Of a stretch of 64,000 nucleotides of DNA, positions 1 through 12,347 are shown one piece after another. This DNA comes from Proteles cristata cristata (Eukaryota > Chordata > Mammalia > Carnivora > Hyaenidae). The stretch spans positions 4,402,001-4,466,000 of the forward strand of contig JAESUZ010005462.1 in the NCBI GenBank assembly GCA_017311185.1, written 5' to 3'. Below the pieces are notes generated by a model. It searched no databases, was not told the origin of the DNA, and saw only the letters and a list, made by a program, of their open reading frames with translations. A program made the position numbers and the translations under genes. Position 1 is the first letter of the stretch. Every line of letters begins with the position of its first letter.

Positions 1-1422
1 GCCTGTGCTGGGATACAAGGCAGAATCTCTCAAACTCATCTGTCTTCATTAATGGCACTATGAAAATTAGTGCAAAACCAGCATCTGAGGCGTGTGAAGA
101 ATGTTCATTAAATAAGCTTTAAAAAAAAAATCTATAGTTTTTTGTTTTGTTTCACCCAACTTCAAAGGATCTTTGAAATAAAGCTACAGTAATCAAGCTT
201 GATGTTTAGAGGAAAATAAAAATACTGCTATTTTCAGATTTATAAACTGCTCAAATAATAAATGAGCTCATATTTCTAAATGTAGTCAACAGAATCTCAG
301 AGATTAGAGCTCTTGAAATACTTCTGCTCATGTGTAACAGTCTCAGTGATGACTATGGGCTCCTCTTGGTATCTCCAGCATGTGTGTCTCTTCTCTTTTC
401 TATAATAATCTTGTTTTATCTTCAAATTATTTTTCCAGAATCTTCCCATGAAAATTGGACTTGATTTTCCTATCTAGCAAATTTTCCAAATAATACTATG
501 TCTTAATTTGATGCAAATATTGGGCAGTCACCTACTTTGTTCTGTTTTTATCTGCACTACCCACATCTTTTTATGGATTTTATTTGTATTTACAATGTTA
601 TGTAATGCAAATTATTTGCCCTTGCAGTTTTCCTTAGTTGTACAAATTTCCTTAAATTTTGAATAAATACAGCATTAGGGAATGGTGAAGTTCCTCAAAC
701 TTCCAAGCTGCATGCACACAGAACCAGCATGCAAGCTACACATAAATCTCCTCAGTTGGATCTAGACCAAAAACTTTTTAAAGGCAAGTACAATAAATTA
801 GTTTCTTTTGAAGTTTTGCTTTAGCAGTAGTCATATTCAAATGTTTACTGGTCTAAAGATATCCTCTGGGTGAGAATCATGCTGGGATTTTGCAACAGAT
901 AAAATATTTTGTAATTTTAGTAACATGCATAACCAAAAGGAGCTATAAAACGCTAGAACTAGGCAAGAAGAGCCACTGGAACATTCACCATGAGTAAATA
1001 TCTCTGTAAAATCTTTCAAATGAAACCTTATGCCTAAGGATCTTGAGGTAATTAATGCATGGAGATTATTTCTGTTTTGTGTGATGATAAAGAATAAAGT
1101 TCAGCCCCTTTGGTAAGTGTTTTATTAAGACACCCAGAACACAAACGTCTTTCAATAATAGACTCTTCAGAGGGATGGGAGATGTGTAAATATAGAAGAA
1201 TAGAATGAATTCCATGTAAATCCCAATTAAAACATCATCTTGAAGACAAATTAGTGAGTTTTAAGCTAACTTATTTTAAATTAATGGGAAGTATGGAGAC
1301 CAGTCTCTCTGGAATTCCATGAGAAACAAAGGCCCTCAAATCTGTCCAATGTCATTGCTTCTTGTACTGAACAGATGCATCATTGTTTTTGTTACTTTGC
1401 TTAAGGCAGTCTTCCCTGTATA
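1..1422. other. unassigned intergenic DNA
   Basis: AT-rich sequence. I see no convincing gene, no splice-flanked coding pattern and no repeat family I can name. Open frames here are short (60 codons or fewer) and lack codon bias. Confidence 0.5.
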
Positions 1423-1486
1423 GGAAGGAAGGAAGGAAGGAAGGAAGGAAGGAAGGAAGGAAGGAAGGAAGGAAGGAAGGAAGGAA
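1423..1486. repeat. (GGAA)n microsatellite
   Basis: About 16 perfect tandem copies of GGAA, followed by an impure AAGAAAGAGAG tail. A pure tetranucleotide run of this length is usually polymorphic. GGAA runs can also act as ETS-factor binding sites in mammals, but nothing here shows that this one does. Confidence 0.97.
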
Positions 1487-1544
1487 AAGAAAGAGAGAAT
1501 TGATTATGACTTTCTTGAAATCTCAGACAATGGCTCACATTTTT

Positions 1545-1765
1545 TAGCAATGAAGTATTTTTTAATAAGGTATATACATTGTTTTTTACACATAAGGCTA
1601 ATTCACACTTAATAGACTACAGTACAGGGTAAACATAGCTTTTACATGCACTGGGAAGTAAAAAAAATTATCTGACTTGATTTATTGTGATATTGGCTTT
1701 TCATTGTGATGGTCTGGTACTAAATCGGCGATGTGGTTGGGGTATGCTTGTAATTTTGGTGAATG
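1545..1765 (-). mobile_element. ancient interspersed repeat, DNA-transposon-like terminus
   Basis: The stretch reads like a common ancient mammalian repeat whose terminal part contains CAGGCATACC-type ends and a TTTATTG-rich block. Here the end is decayed to GGGGTATGCTTGTA on the plus strand. I recognise the text but not the exact family name. A Tigger/mariner-type or related DNA element is the best guess. There is no coding capacity. Confidence 0.4.
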
Positions 1766-1961
1766 CATCAAACTAAAACACATGGATAAATACTTCATGA
1801 TTAAATATATTGGAATGATACAACTTGCAAATTTTTCATTAAGTATATAAAAATAAAACAGCACCTATTCAAATGAATATAAATTTGCAGATTCTATTTC
1901 ACTCTCCATCATCTCCAATAAGTGTCCATTCAGAAAAATCAGTTCAGAAATAATTTTAACA

Positions 1962-2195
1962 GCTATTGAAAATTTACTAGGTTGTTGGTATTGTGTTAAG
2001 TGCTCTGAATATGTTCATTGACATAATCTTCACAACAATTTTATGAGGTAAGTTTTATTATCCGAATTTTATGAGTGAAATAACTGATTCTCAAAGACAA
2101 TAAGTAATTTACTCAAGGCACAGAACTAGAAAGTAACAAAACTTGAGTTAAATCCATATAATATGGTTCTAGAACCCATATTTTAAATACTTCAC
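1962..2195 (+). mobile_element. MIR SINE (ancient tRNA-derived)
   Basis: The MIR core is readable in order: a TTGTGTTAAGTGCTCTGAAT block, CATAATCTTCACAACAATTT, TATGAGGTAAGTTTTATTAT, then GAGTGAAATAACTGA, a decayed CAAGGCACAGAACTAG block and the 3' GAACCCATA region. It is diverged, as expected for a family that predates the placental radiation. No TSD can be seen. Confidence 0.85.
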
Positions 2196-3091
2196 AATCA
2201 TTTTGAGAAAATATCATCATAGCGCTGAACTGAAATGGTTTGTGTGAGCATGTAGAAGAGCCTTCTTGGGCTTGCCCATATTCAGTTCCCCTGGATTACA
2301 GGTTTTCACTCCCAGACAGGAACATATGACTAGTTCAGGTCAATGAATTGTGCAGTGGAAGTGATATGTGCATTGAGTTGTTAGTGTGAAATCTTCCATG
2401 AATCTCTTCTTCCACTTCAGTAGTTGAGGAGAAAATCTTATACTACAATGATGAAGTCAAAAGATAGAAGCAGTTTAAGACACAAATACCTGAGAAGAGT
2501 GTCCCATAACTCTTCCCCAGACCTACTTGTCCTAATATTATCACCTTGTTCTTTGTACATTTCTCACCAGCTAGTCAACCTATTATCCACTACACATACA
2601 TCTGAACCTTGAGTAAATAGAAAACTAGAGGTATCATTCAAAATTTGATACAGTTAAATTTGCAACATATTTTCACAACCACTTGAGTAGGATTATGATA
2701 AAGTTGCTGTTACTACATCTGGCTAATGCTATGCTGAACACTTCTGCTATCTGTTCTTTACCTCTCCAGATCTTCTGTCTACTTTATTCAAGGGGCCAGA
2801 CCTCTAAAAATGCATTAAATAGGCTCCCTGCCTCTCTGGCTTCCAATTAAATTTGATCAACTTGAGGCTGCTACCTAAATAGTCAAAGATGGCCTCTGTG
2901 TATTTGCTCCTAGGTTGTTTATTTCTTTACGGCAGGCTGAGTTCCCTTAGCTCAAAAGCCCACAGGTGTCGAATTCCAATTTTTGTAAATCCAGTTGTTT
3001 TTTAAATAACCCAAATAAGCACATTTTTATCTATTTCAGGTCTCCTTGTTTTGAATCACTGAGGAAACCTCACCCCACATATGTGCTTACA
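2196..3091. other. unassigned DNA, possible decayed repeats
   Basis: No gene seen. The 62-codon open frame at 2424-2612 has no recognisable domain. Part of 2250-2600 has the look of an old interspersed repeat that I cannot name. Confidence 0.4.
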
Positions 3092-3540
3092 GAGCCCTGT
3101 GCTTTTTTTTTTTTTTTTTTTTATTCTTACAAATAGTTTATTGTCAAATTAGTTTCCACATAACACCCAGTGCTCATCCCCACAAGTGCCCTCCTCCATG
3201 CCCACCCCTCCTCCCCCACATCCACCAGTCCTCAGTTTTTGTCAGCATTCAAGAGTCTCTCATGGTTTGCCTCTCCCCCTTTCCCCCACCATTTGAGCCC
3301 TGTGCTTTTAAGACCACCCTGCTGCTAAGGCTCTTCAGAACTCTCAAGCTGCTGAACAATATCCCCTAGAAATGTTAACTCCTTCTCCCCAGAAGTTCCT
3401 TTATCTTTCTCTCCTTCTGGATAGTGACCCCCTCTCATTGAGCTTCTGGACAGATTCCTGCTCTAAGGGACTTCCCCTCTCATGCAACCCTTTCCCTGAG
3501 CCATCCAATAAAGCCTGTTGAGTGTTACAGCCCCTCGCAG
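2745..3540 (+). other. possible solitary LTR remnant
   Basis: Apart from the L1 insertion at 3107-3294, this stretch is C/T-rich and ends with an AATAAA motif near 3508 followed about 30 bases on by a C-rich CCCCTCGCAG block, an arrangement like the R-U5 end of a retroviral-type LTR. I could not identify matching TG...CA ends or a flanking duplication, so this is a weak guess. Confidence 0.22.
3107..3294 (-). mobile_element. L1 3' end, strongly 5'-truncated
   Basis: Reading on the minus strand, the last ~170 bp of a carnivore L1 3' UTR (ending in GACAATAAACTATTTGTAAG) is followed by a poly(A) tail seen here as a run of T. A perfect TSD, GAGCCCTGTGCTTTT, flanks it at 3092-3106 and 3295-3309. 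This is a clean target-primed insertion with no coding sequence. Confidence 0.95.
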
Positions 3541-4740
3541 TCATATCTTTTTTCTAGATAAGCCCTAAATCCCTTGAAGTCCTTATTAAAGCCATCAGAA
3601 GGGAATTTGAGTTTGTAAGATGAAAGAGGTCAAGGCATTTATTCTCTGAATCTTCTCTTTCCAAGATTACAGTATGGCAGTGATGATAACTTCTCACAAA
3701 TCCACAGATCTTTTGGAGGATGGCCTTCTCTGTCAGCTTCAAGTGTCTCCAGACTCACATAGCTATATCTTCCCTTCCCCTTTCAGGCCTAGAATGTTAT
3801 CAGTTTCTCATGGTTGTTAGGGGTTGCTAACAAGCCCTTATTTTCCTTAACTCTGTTTACCCACTTACAAACACATACTACTTACAGAGAGTGTCTGTTT
3901 CATGCCAAGACCCTGTTTCATGCTGAAAGGTGTACTGTTTTTTTACACGATGTATCCATTAACCAGGCCTCTGCTTGTTTCCTATTTCATCAATTTCATG
4001 TGGGAACTCCCAATGAAGCCTGCATGACAGATGGTGAGGCAGGAGAAAATATCATGGGTATCTGTACACCCATCCATGTATACCTCTTACCAGTGCCTTT
4101 TGGACCTGCTCAGATCCAGTTTCATAATACCAATTCATTTAATAATTGAGTGATATACCATGCAGCTCAATTTTATGATTCAATTAGCGATATAATACCT
4201 AGTTCACAATGGGCATCTTGGGTCTATCACATTGACATTTGGTCTCCAATGGTTAAGTGTTTGGTGTTAACAAAGAACCAGTAGTCAATTGCTGCTTTTC
4301 AAATAGAAAATAACTTTACCCAGAAGAGGACATACTCTAAGACCTCGGGCATTTGCTCTGTGATCCTCCTATTTTTTTCCAAGCCTTCACTCAGTATACC
4401 TTTCTATCACACAGTAACAGTATATTTACAGGCTTGTTAGGCTTAGGAATGAAGATCACTTATATAGAAGCTAGAGTCATACTGAATCTTTTATTGTGAT
4501 GAGCTCCACTCAGCAGGTTTACAAAGCAGCATACTCAAAAGTCTTATATGTTGTCTATGAAATTCAAAGAGACCCATTCAGCATTGTGTCCCTTCATGAT
4601 AAACAGAACAAGGTTCACTGACCTATCTTTCACTTCTTCCATTTTGTTATTTGTTTTCTATATGTCACTAAACAATCTCTTTTAACAATTTTAACTTTTA
4701 TTTTAATCAATTTTAACAAATACTTTATCATGCTTTACCA
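3541..4740. other. unassigned intergenic DNA
   Basis: No gene supported. The 111-codon open frame at 3814-4149 contains no recognisable domain and has no neighbouring exon-like sequence or splice context. It is most likely chance. Confidence 0.45.
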
Positions 4741-5734
4741 TTAAGAAAATACTTTCATATATGTTTGCATACGCAATTACATTTAAATGATTTCTAAGCT
4801 TGCATGCCAAATTAGGAACCACCAGAATAGGCAGACTCTGACTTTCCACACTTAAAAAAAATAGCTGTATTTTCTTCTATAGTATTTTCCTTTGTATCAC
4901 TTATAAAATTTTATTTGCAACACCTACATTTTTAAATCATTTTCTTAGTAGTTACCTTGGGGATTAAGGTTAACATCTTAAACTTATAACAACGTAGTTT
5001 GAATTAATATGAAGCTTGTCTCAAGAGTACACAAAACTCTGCTTTTTACAGCTCTGTCCCTGTTCTTTTACACTGCTATTTGTTACAGATTACATCTTTA
5101 TACATTGTATGCCCATTAAAATATGTACATAATTATCATTTCATACATTTGTCTTTTAAATCATAAAATGAAAAACAGGAGTTAAAATCTCAAAATGAAA
5201 TAATACTGGCTTGTATGTTTACCTATGCAGTTATTTTTGATAATTTTTTTTTTGTTTCTTCCTTTGGCTTCAAGCTACTGCCTAGTGTCCTTGCATTTCC
5301 ACCTGAAGGATTTCCTTTATCATTTCTTGTAATGGTTTAGTTTTAAACCATTCTTTCTTCAAATATTCTTTCTGCCTCTGTATCTATCAGCTTCTGGAAC
5401 TCCCATTTTTGTTTATGTTGGTATTTTTTATGTGTCCTTTGGCTTTGTTTGTCTTTCTTCATTATTTTTCCTTTTGCTCCTCAGACTAGATAATTTCATT
5501 TGACCTATTCTCAAATTCATTGATTCTTTTGTCTGCTCAAGTCTGTTTTTAAACCCCTCTAGTCAATTTTTCATTTCAGTAACTACTCTTTCAGGTACTA
5601 TGAGTTCTATTTAATTCCTTTGGTAAGTTCTATTTCTTTATTTTATCTACTTGAGATATTACTCTCCTGGTTGCCTGTGGCTTTCTTTAGCTCCTTACAC
5701 ATATTTAAGAAAGTAGATTTAAAATATTTGTCCA
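4741..5734 (-). mobile_element. ancient L1 remnant (5' part), minus strand
   Basis: From about 5250 on, the antisense of an old L1 5'/ORF1 region is recognisable, including a CTCAGACTAGATAATTTCA block, a TGATTCTTTTGTCTGCTCAA block and CCCTCTAGTCAATTTTTCAT. It resumes at 6661-6712 (CTAAATCCAATGCCTCTGAT, then CCTCAGGGATAGTTT) after an inserted plus-strand L1. The part before 5220 is uncertain. No open frame survives. Confidence 0.45.
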
Positions 5735-6660
5735 AAGGTGATCAACACCAATTGCTCATCTGAGAAATGCCAATTAAAACCACAATGAGATATCACTTTA
5801 CATTTGTTACAATGGCTATCATTAAAAAGACAAGAGATAGTAAATGTTGGAGAGGATATAGAGAAAAGGGAACTCTGGTGCAGAATTGGGAATATAAATT
5901 AGTGCAGCCATTATGAGAAATGGTATGGAAATTCCTCAAAAAAATAAATAAAAATAAAAACATCATTTGACTTTGGCATTCCAAGTATTTATCTGAAGGA
6001 AACAAAAACACTGACTCAAAAAGATATCTGCATCCCGATCTTTATCACAGCATTATTTACACAGAAGTAAATTAAGTGTACATTGACAAATGAATAAAGA
6101 AAATGTGATATACACACACACAGGCATATAGCACACACACACACATGCACACATAGACACAGTGGAATATTATCCAGCCACAAAAAGGAAATCTTGCCAT
6201 TTGCAACAACATGGGTCGACACTGAGGATGTTATGTAAAATGAAATAAGTCAGACAGAGAAAAACAAATACCATATAACCCTATTTATATGTAGAACTTA
6301 ATTTTAAAAACTGAACTCATGATACAGAAACAGATTGGTAGTTGGAGGTTGGACAAAATGGATGAAGTTAGTCACAGTATACAATATTTGAATTATAAAA
6401 TAAATGAGTCATGGGATGTAATGTACAACATGGTGACTATATAGTTAATTATACTGTATTATATATTTGAAAGTTGCTGCGTAAGTATATCTTAAAAGTT
6501 CATATCACAAGAAACACAAATTTGTAACTATATGTGGTGACGGGTTTAACAAGAATCATTATGGTTATCATTACACAATATATGCAAAATCATTATTTCA
6601 TATATCTGAAGCTAATATAAAGGTATATGTCAATTATATGTTAATAAATAAATGAATAAA
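5735..6660 (+). mobile_element. old L1 3' end inserted into the ancient L1
   Basis: Contains the C-terminal ORF2 text of old mammalian L1 (CCAATTAAAACCACAATGAG; ...GGAATATTATCCAGCC...; GAAATAAGTCAGACAGAGAA) and a decayed 3' UTR ending AATAAATAAATGAATAAA. It separates the two halves of the surrounding minus-strand L1. A CA-rich stretch lies inside it. No intact frame remains. Confidence 0.8.
6109..6163. repeat. imperfect (CA)n microsatellite
   Basis: Alternating CA/TA tracts interrupted by GGCATATAG and ATGCA, inside the old L1 3' end. Confidence 0.9.
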
Positions 6661-6712
6661 TCTTTGTTTACTAAATCCAATGCCTCTGATTCCTCAGGGA
6701 TAGTTTTTTCTT
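6661..6712 (-). mobile_element. continuation of ancient minus-strand L1
   Basis: This short piece completes the antisense text that stops at 5734 (TTTAAAATATTTGTCC / CTTTGTTTACTAAATCC) and shows that 5735-6660 is an insertion. Confidence 0.4.
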
Positions 6713-7489
6713 TGTTTTTTCATTTTGTTTTAGTTTAAATTTCCATTCCAATTAGTAGACATACAGTATAATACTAGTTTCACATGCACAGTATAGTAAT
6801 CAATACTTCCATGCAACACACAGTGCTCATCACAGTGCTAATCCCGACCACTTATTTAATCTATCCCCAAGCCCATCACCTCCAGCAACCCTGTTTCTTC
6901 TCTTTTGTTAAGACTCTATTTCTTAGTTGGCTTCTCTCTCTCATTTCCCACTTTTCTCATTTGTTTTGTTACTTAAATTCTACATATGAATGAAATAATA
7001 TGGTATTTGTCTTTCTCTGATTGACTTATTTCACTTAGCATAATATGCTCTATATCTCTCCATTAGCTGATTCCATACTTTGGCTATTGTATATAATGAT
7101 GCTAAAAACATCAAGGTGCATGCATCATTAATATTTTTGTATTTTTTGGATAAATACCTAGTAGTGCAATTGATATATAATAGGGTAGTTTTATTTTTTG
7201 TTAAATACTTCATTGTTAAGTTTGTTTCCATATAACACCCAGTGCTCATGCCCTCAATTGCCCTCATCCGTGCCCATCACCCTTCTTCCCCTCCCACCCA
7301 CCCCCATATGCCCTCAGATTATTCTTGGCATTCAAGAGTCTCTCATGGTTTTCCTCCCTCCCTCTCCCCACTATCTTTCCCCTTCTCCTCCCCCATGGTC
7401 CTCTGTTAAGTTTCTCCGAATCCTCCTATATGTGCAAACATATGGTATTTGTCCTTCTCTGCCTGACTTATTTTGCTCAGCATAACACC

Positions 7490-10400
7490 CTAAAGGTCCA
7501 TACATGTTGCTATACATGGCCAGGTGTGATTCTTTATCATTGTCATGTAGTATTCCATTATGTAGATAAACCACATCTTCTTGATCCATTCATGAATTGA
7601 TGGACACATAGGCTCTTTCCATGTTTTGACTATTGTTGAGAGTACTTCTATGAACGTTGGGGTACATGTGCTCCTATGCATGAGCACTTCTGTATCCCTT
7701 GGGTAAATTACTAATAGTGTTATTGCTGGGCCATAGGGGAGTTCTATTGTTAATGTTTTGAGGAACCTCCATACTGTTTTCCAGAGGGGCTGCACCAGGT
7801 TACATTCCCACCAACAGTGTAGGAAGGTGCCTGTTTCTCCAAATCCTCGCCAGCATCTAAAGTTCTCTGATTTGCTCATTTTAGCCACTCTACCGGCGTG
7901 AGGTGGTGTCTCAGTGTGGTTTTGATTTGTATTTCCCTGATGAGGAAAGATGCTGAGTATCATTTCATGTGTCTGTTGGCCATCTGGATGTCCTTTTTGG
8001 AGAAGTGTCTGTTCATATCTTCTGCCCATTTCTTCACTGGATTATTTGTTTTTCGGGTGTAGAGTTTGATGAGTTCCTTATAAATTTTGGTTACTAGCCT
8101 TTTGTCTGATATGTCATTTGCAACTATCTTTTCCCATTCCTTCGGTTGCCTATGAGTTTTATGGATTGTTTCCTTTGCCAAGCAGAAATTTTTATCTTGA
8201 TGAGGTCCCAGTAGTTCATTTTTGCTCTTGATTCCCTTGCCTTTGGGGATGTGTCAAGTAAGAAATTGCTGCGGTTGAGGTCAAGGAGGTGGTTTCCTGC
8301 TTTCTTCTCGAGCGTTTTGATGGTTTCTTGTCTCACATTCAGGTCCTTCATCCATTTTGAGTTTATTTTTGTGTATGGTGTGAGAAAATGATCTAGTTTC
8401 ATTCTTCTGCATGTTGCTGTCCTGTTCTCCCAGCACTATCTGTTAAAGAGGATGTCTTTTTTCCATTGGATACTCTTTCCTGTTGTCAAAGATTAGTTGG
8501 ATGTACATTTGTGGGTCCAATTCTGAGTTCTCTATTCTATTCCATTGATCTGTGTCTGTTTTTGTGCCAATACCATACTGTCTTGATGATGACAGTTTTG
8601 TAGTAGAGTCTAAAGTCTGGGATGGTGATGCCTCTCCTTTTGGTTTCTTCTTCAATATTACTTTGGAAATTCAGGATCTTTTGTAGTTCCATACAAATTC
8701 TAGATACTTTGTTCTAGCTTTGAGAAGAATGCTGGTGCAGTTTTGATTGGGATTGCATTGAACGTGTAGATTGCTTTAGGTAATAATGACACTTTAACTA
8801 TACTTATTTTTCCAATCCATGAGCATGGAATGTTTTTCCATTTATTTGTGTCTTCTTAAATTTCCTTCATAAGTTTTCTATAATTTTCATCATACAGATC
8901 TCTTATATCCTTGGGTAGGTTTATTCCTAGGTATTTTATGGTTTTTTTGTACAATTGTGAATGGAATCAGTTTCTTGCTTGCTGTTTCTGTTGCTTCATT
9001 GTTGGTGTATAAAAATGCAAACGATTTTTGTACGTTAAATTTGTGCCCTACAACTTTGCTGAATTCGTGGATCAGTTCTAATAGGCTTCTGGTGGAGTCT
9101 GTCAGGTTTTCTATGTAGAGTATCATGTGGTCTGTGAAAAGTGAGAGTTTGACTTCTTCTTTCCAATTCTGATGCCTTTTATTTCCTTTTGTTGTCTGAT
9201 TGCTGATGCTAGGATTTCCACCACTATGTTAAACAATAGTGGTGAGAGTGGACATCCCTGTCGTGTTCCTGAATTCAGGGGGAAAGCTCTCAGTTGAGGA
9301 TGATGTTAGCTGAGGGCTTATCACAGATGGCTTTTATGATGTTGAAGTAAATCCCTTCTATCCTGACTTTCTCGAGGGTCTTAATAAAGACAACTATCGA
9401 CAGGATCATATAGTTTTTATCTTTTCTTTTGTTGATGTGATGTGTCACATTAATTGATTTGCGAATATTGAACCAGCCCTGTAACCCAGGAATGAATCCC
9501 ACTTGATCTTAGTGGTTAATTATTTTTATGTGCTGTTGGATTCGATTAGCAATTATCTTATTGAGGATTTTTGCATCTGTATTCATCAGAGATATTAGCT
9601 TGTAGTTCTCTTTTTTGTGCTGGGTCTCTGTCTGGCTTGGGAATCAAAGTGATGCTGGCTTCATAAAGTGAGTCCGGAAGTTTTCCTTCGATTTCTATTT
9701 TTTGGGATTGCTTGAGAAGAATGGGTATTAATTCTGTCTTAAATGTCATGTAGAATTCCCCAGGGAAGCCATCTGGCCCAGGGGTCTTATTTGCTGGGAG
9801 AGTTTTGATAACTGATTCGATTTCTTCACTAGTTATGTGTCTGTTCAGGTTTTCTGTCTCCTTTCGTGTGTATTTTGGTAGTGTGCGTGTTTAGGCATTT
9901 ATCCGTTTCTTCTAAGTTTTCCAATTTGTTGGCATATAATTTTTCATACTATTCTGATAATTGCCTGTATTTTTTTTTTAATGTTTTATTTATTTCTAGG
10001 AGAGAGAGAGACAGCACGAGCAGGGAAGGGTCAGAGAGGGAGGCACAAAATCTGAAGCAGGCTCCAGGCTCTGAGCTGGCAGTCAGCACAGAGCCCAATG
10101 CGGGGCTCGAACCACGAACTGCAAGATCATGACCTAAGCAAAAGTTAGACACTTAACCGACTAAGCCACCCAGGCGCCACTAATTGCCTGTATTTCTGAG
10201 GTGTTGGTTGTAATAAGTCCATTTTATTCATGATTTTGTCTATTTGAGTGGTCTCTCTTTTCTTTTTGAGAAGCCAGGCTAGAGGTTTGTCAATTTTGTT
10301 CATTTTTTCAAAAAACCAACTCTTGGTTTCATCGGTCTGTTCAACTGGGGTTTTTTTTGTTTCTATATTGTCTATTTCTGCCCAAGTTTTTATTATTTCT

Positions 10401-11400
10401 CTTCTCCTACTGGGTTTGGGGGGCTCCTGTTGTTCTCCCTTTAGTTCCTTTAGGTGAACTCTTAGAGTTTGTGCTTGTGCTTTTTCTAATTTCTTGAAAT
10501 AGGCCTGGAGTGCAATGTACTTTCCTCTTAGGATTGCCTTTGCCGCATCCCATAGAGGTTGGATTCTTGTATTTTCATTTTCATTCGTTTCCATGTATTT
10601 TTAAATTTCTTCTCTAATTGCCTGATGGGCCCATTCATTCTTTAGTAGGGTGTTCTCTTATCCCCATGTTTTTGGAGGTTTTCCAGCATTTTTCCTGTGA
10701 TTGATTTCAAGTTTCATAGTATTGTGATCTGAAAGTGTGCATGGTATGATCTCAATTATTTATGTTTATTGAGGGCTGCTTTATATACCAGTATGTGATC
10801 TGTCTTGGAGAATGTGCCATGCTCACTTGAGAAGAAAGTGAATTCCATGGCCTCAGGATGTAGAGTTCTAAATATATCTGTCATAGCCTTCTGATCCAAA
10901 GTGTCATTCAAATCCATTGTGTCTTTAGTGATTTTCTGCCTAGTTGATCTATCCATTGCTGTAAGCGGAGTATTAAAGTCCCCTGCTATTAGCACCTTCT
11001 TATCCATAAGATTGTTTCTGCTTGTGATTGTTTTATATATTTAGGTGATTCCATATTTGGTGCATAGACATTTATAATTGTTAGCTCTTCCTGCTGGAGA
11101 GACCCTGTAATTATTATATAATGCCCTTCTTCATCCTTGTTACTGTCTTTAAAGTCCATCTTGTCTGATATAAGTATAGGTACTCCAGCTTTCTTTTGAC
11201 TGCCAGTAGCAAGATAGATATTTCTCCATCCCCTTACTTTCAATCTGTAGGTGTCCTCCAGTCTGAAATGAGTTTCTTGTAGAGAGCAAATAGATGGATT
11301 TTGGTTTTTTTATCCATTCTGCTTCCCTATGTCTTTTGATTGAGGAATGTAATCTATTTACTCTCAGTGTCATTATTGAAATGTATTGGTATAGAGTCAT
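7490..11400 (-). pseudogene. L1 ORF2 remnant (endonuclease-reverse transcriptase)
   Basis: ORF2p normally nicks target DNA and reverse-transcribes L1 RNA at the nick. Here the endonuclease part is readable at 10,756-11,243, with AGDFNTPLT and the catalytic-region SKTDHI motif. RT pieces appear at 9558-9749 (LIPKPD block) and 8890-9502. The C-terminal cysteine region ([20 protein letters not shown]) is at 7490-8029. The pieces lie in different frames with stops between them, and a SINE splits the coding sequence at 9973-10,181. It is not functional. Confidence 0.92.
9973..10181 (-). mobile_element. feliform CAN-SINE inside L1 ORF2
   Basis: Antisense SINE with an A-tail (T-run), a GA-rich stretch, CTCCAGGCTCTGAGCTGGCA and the tRNA-like head GCCACCCAGGCGCC. 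The TSD TAATTGCCTGTATTT at 9958-9972 and 10,182-10,196 is perfect. It is younger than the full-length L1 it interrupts. Confidence 0.97.
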
Positions 11401-11547
11401 TGTGTCCTCTGTGGGATTATGCTTATGGTGGTGTCTATGTTCCTTGCAACATTTTCCTCATGGACTCCCCCTCAGGATTTCTTGTAGGGCTGGTTTGGTG
11501 ATTATGAATTCTTTCAGTTTTTGTTTATTTGGGAAGACTTTTATCTC

Positions 11548-12347
11548 TCATTCTATTCCTAATGACAGGCTTGCTGCATAGAGGATTCTTGGCTGCATAC
11601 ATTTCCTGTTCATCACATTGAAGATCTCCTGGTATTCCATTCTGGCCTGCCAAGTTTCAGTAGATAGGTCTGTCACCACCCTGATAGGTTTCCCTTTGTA
11701 TATCTGGGCTGTTTTCTCCCTAGCTGCTTTCGGAATTCTCTCTTTGTCCTTATATTTTGCCAGTTTCACTATGATATGTCATTCAGAAGATCGATTCAAG
11801 TTATGTCTGAAGGGAGTTCTCTGTGCCTCTTGGATCTCAATGTCTATTTCCTTCCCCAGACTGGGGAAATTCTCTGCTATAGTTTATTCAAGGACTCCTT
11901 CAGCGCCTTTCCCTCTCTCTTCCTCTTCTGGAATTCCTATGATGTGGATATTATTCCGTTTGATTGTATCGCTTAGCTCTCCAACTCTCCTTTCATGATC
12001 CTATATCAGTTTATCTTTCTTTTTCTCAGGTTCCTCTTTTTCTATAGTTTTGTCTTCTAAATCACTTATTCTCCTTTCTGCCTCTTCAATCCGTGCATTA
12101 GATGCCTCCATTTTATTTTGCATCTCATTTGTAACATTTTTTATAATTCATCACAACTATTTTTAAGCTCCATAGTCTTTGTGGCAATAGTTTCTCTTAT
12201 GTCTTCCATGCGTTTTTCAAGCCCAGTGATTAATTTTATGACTATTGTTCTAAATTCTTCTTCAGTTATTTTGCTGATATCTGTTTTGATATAAGCTGTC
12301 AATTCTTCCTGGAATTTCTTTGGAGGAGAGTTCTTCCGTTTCGTCAT
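11548..12347 (-). pseudogene. L1 ORF1 remnant (RNA-binding protein)
   Basis: ORF1p is the trimeric RNA chaperone that coats L1 RNA. The N-terminus (MTKRKNSPPKKFQEELTAYI) starts near 12,347 and runs into the coiled-coil region. The C-terminal domain (KLAKYKDKERIPKAAREK, then YKGKPIRVVTDLSTETWQAR) is at 11,548-11,769 in another frame. The frame change and intervening stops make it a pseudogene. Confidence 0.88.

Noticed and set aside
3814..4149. 111-codon frame in unassigned DNA
   Set aside because: No recognisable domain, no codon bias evident, no exon-like surroundings.
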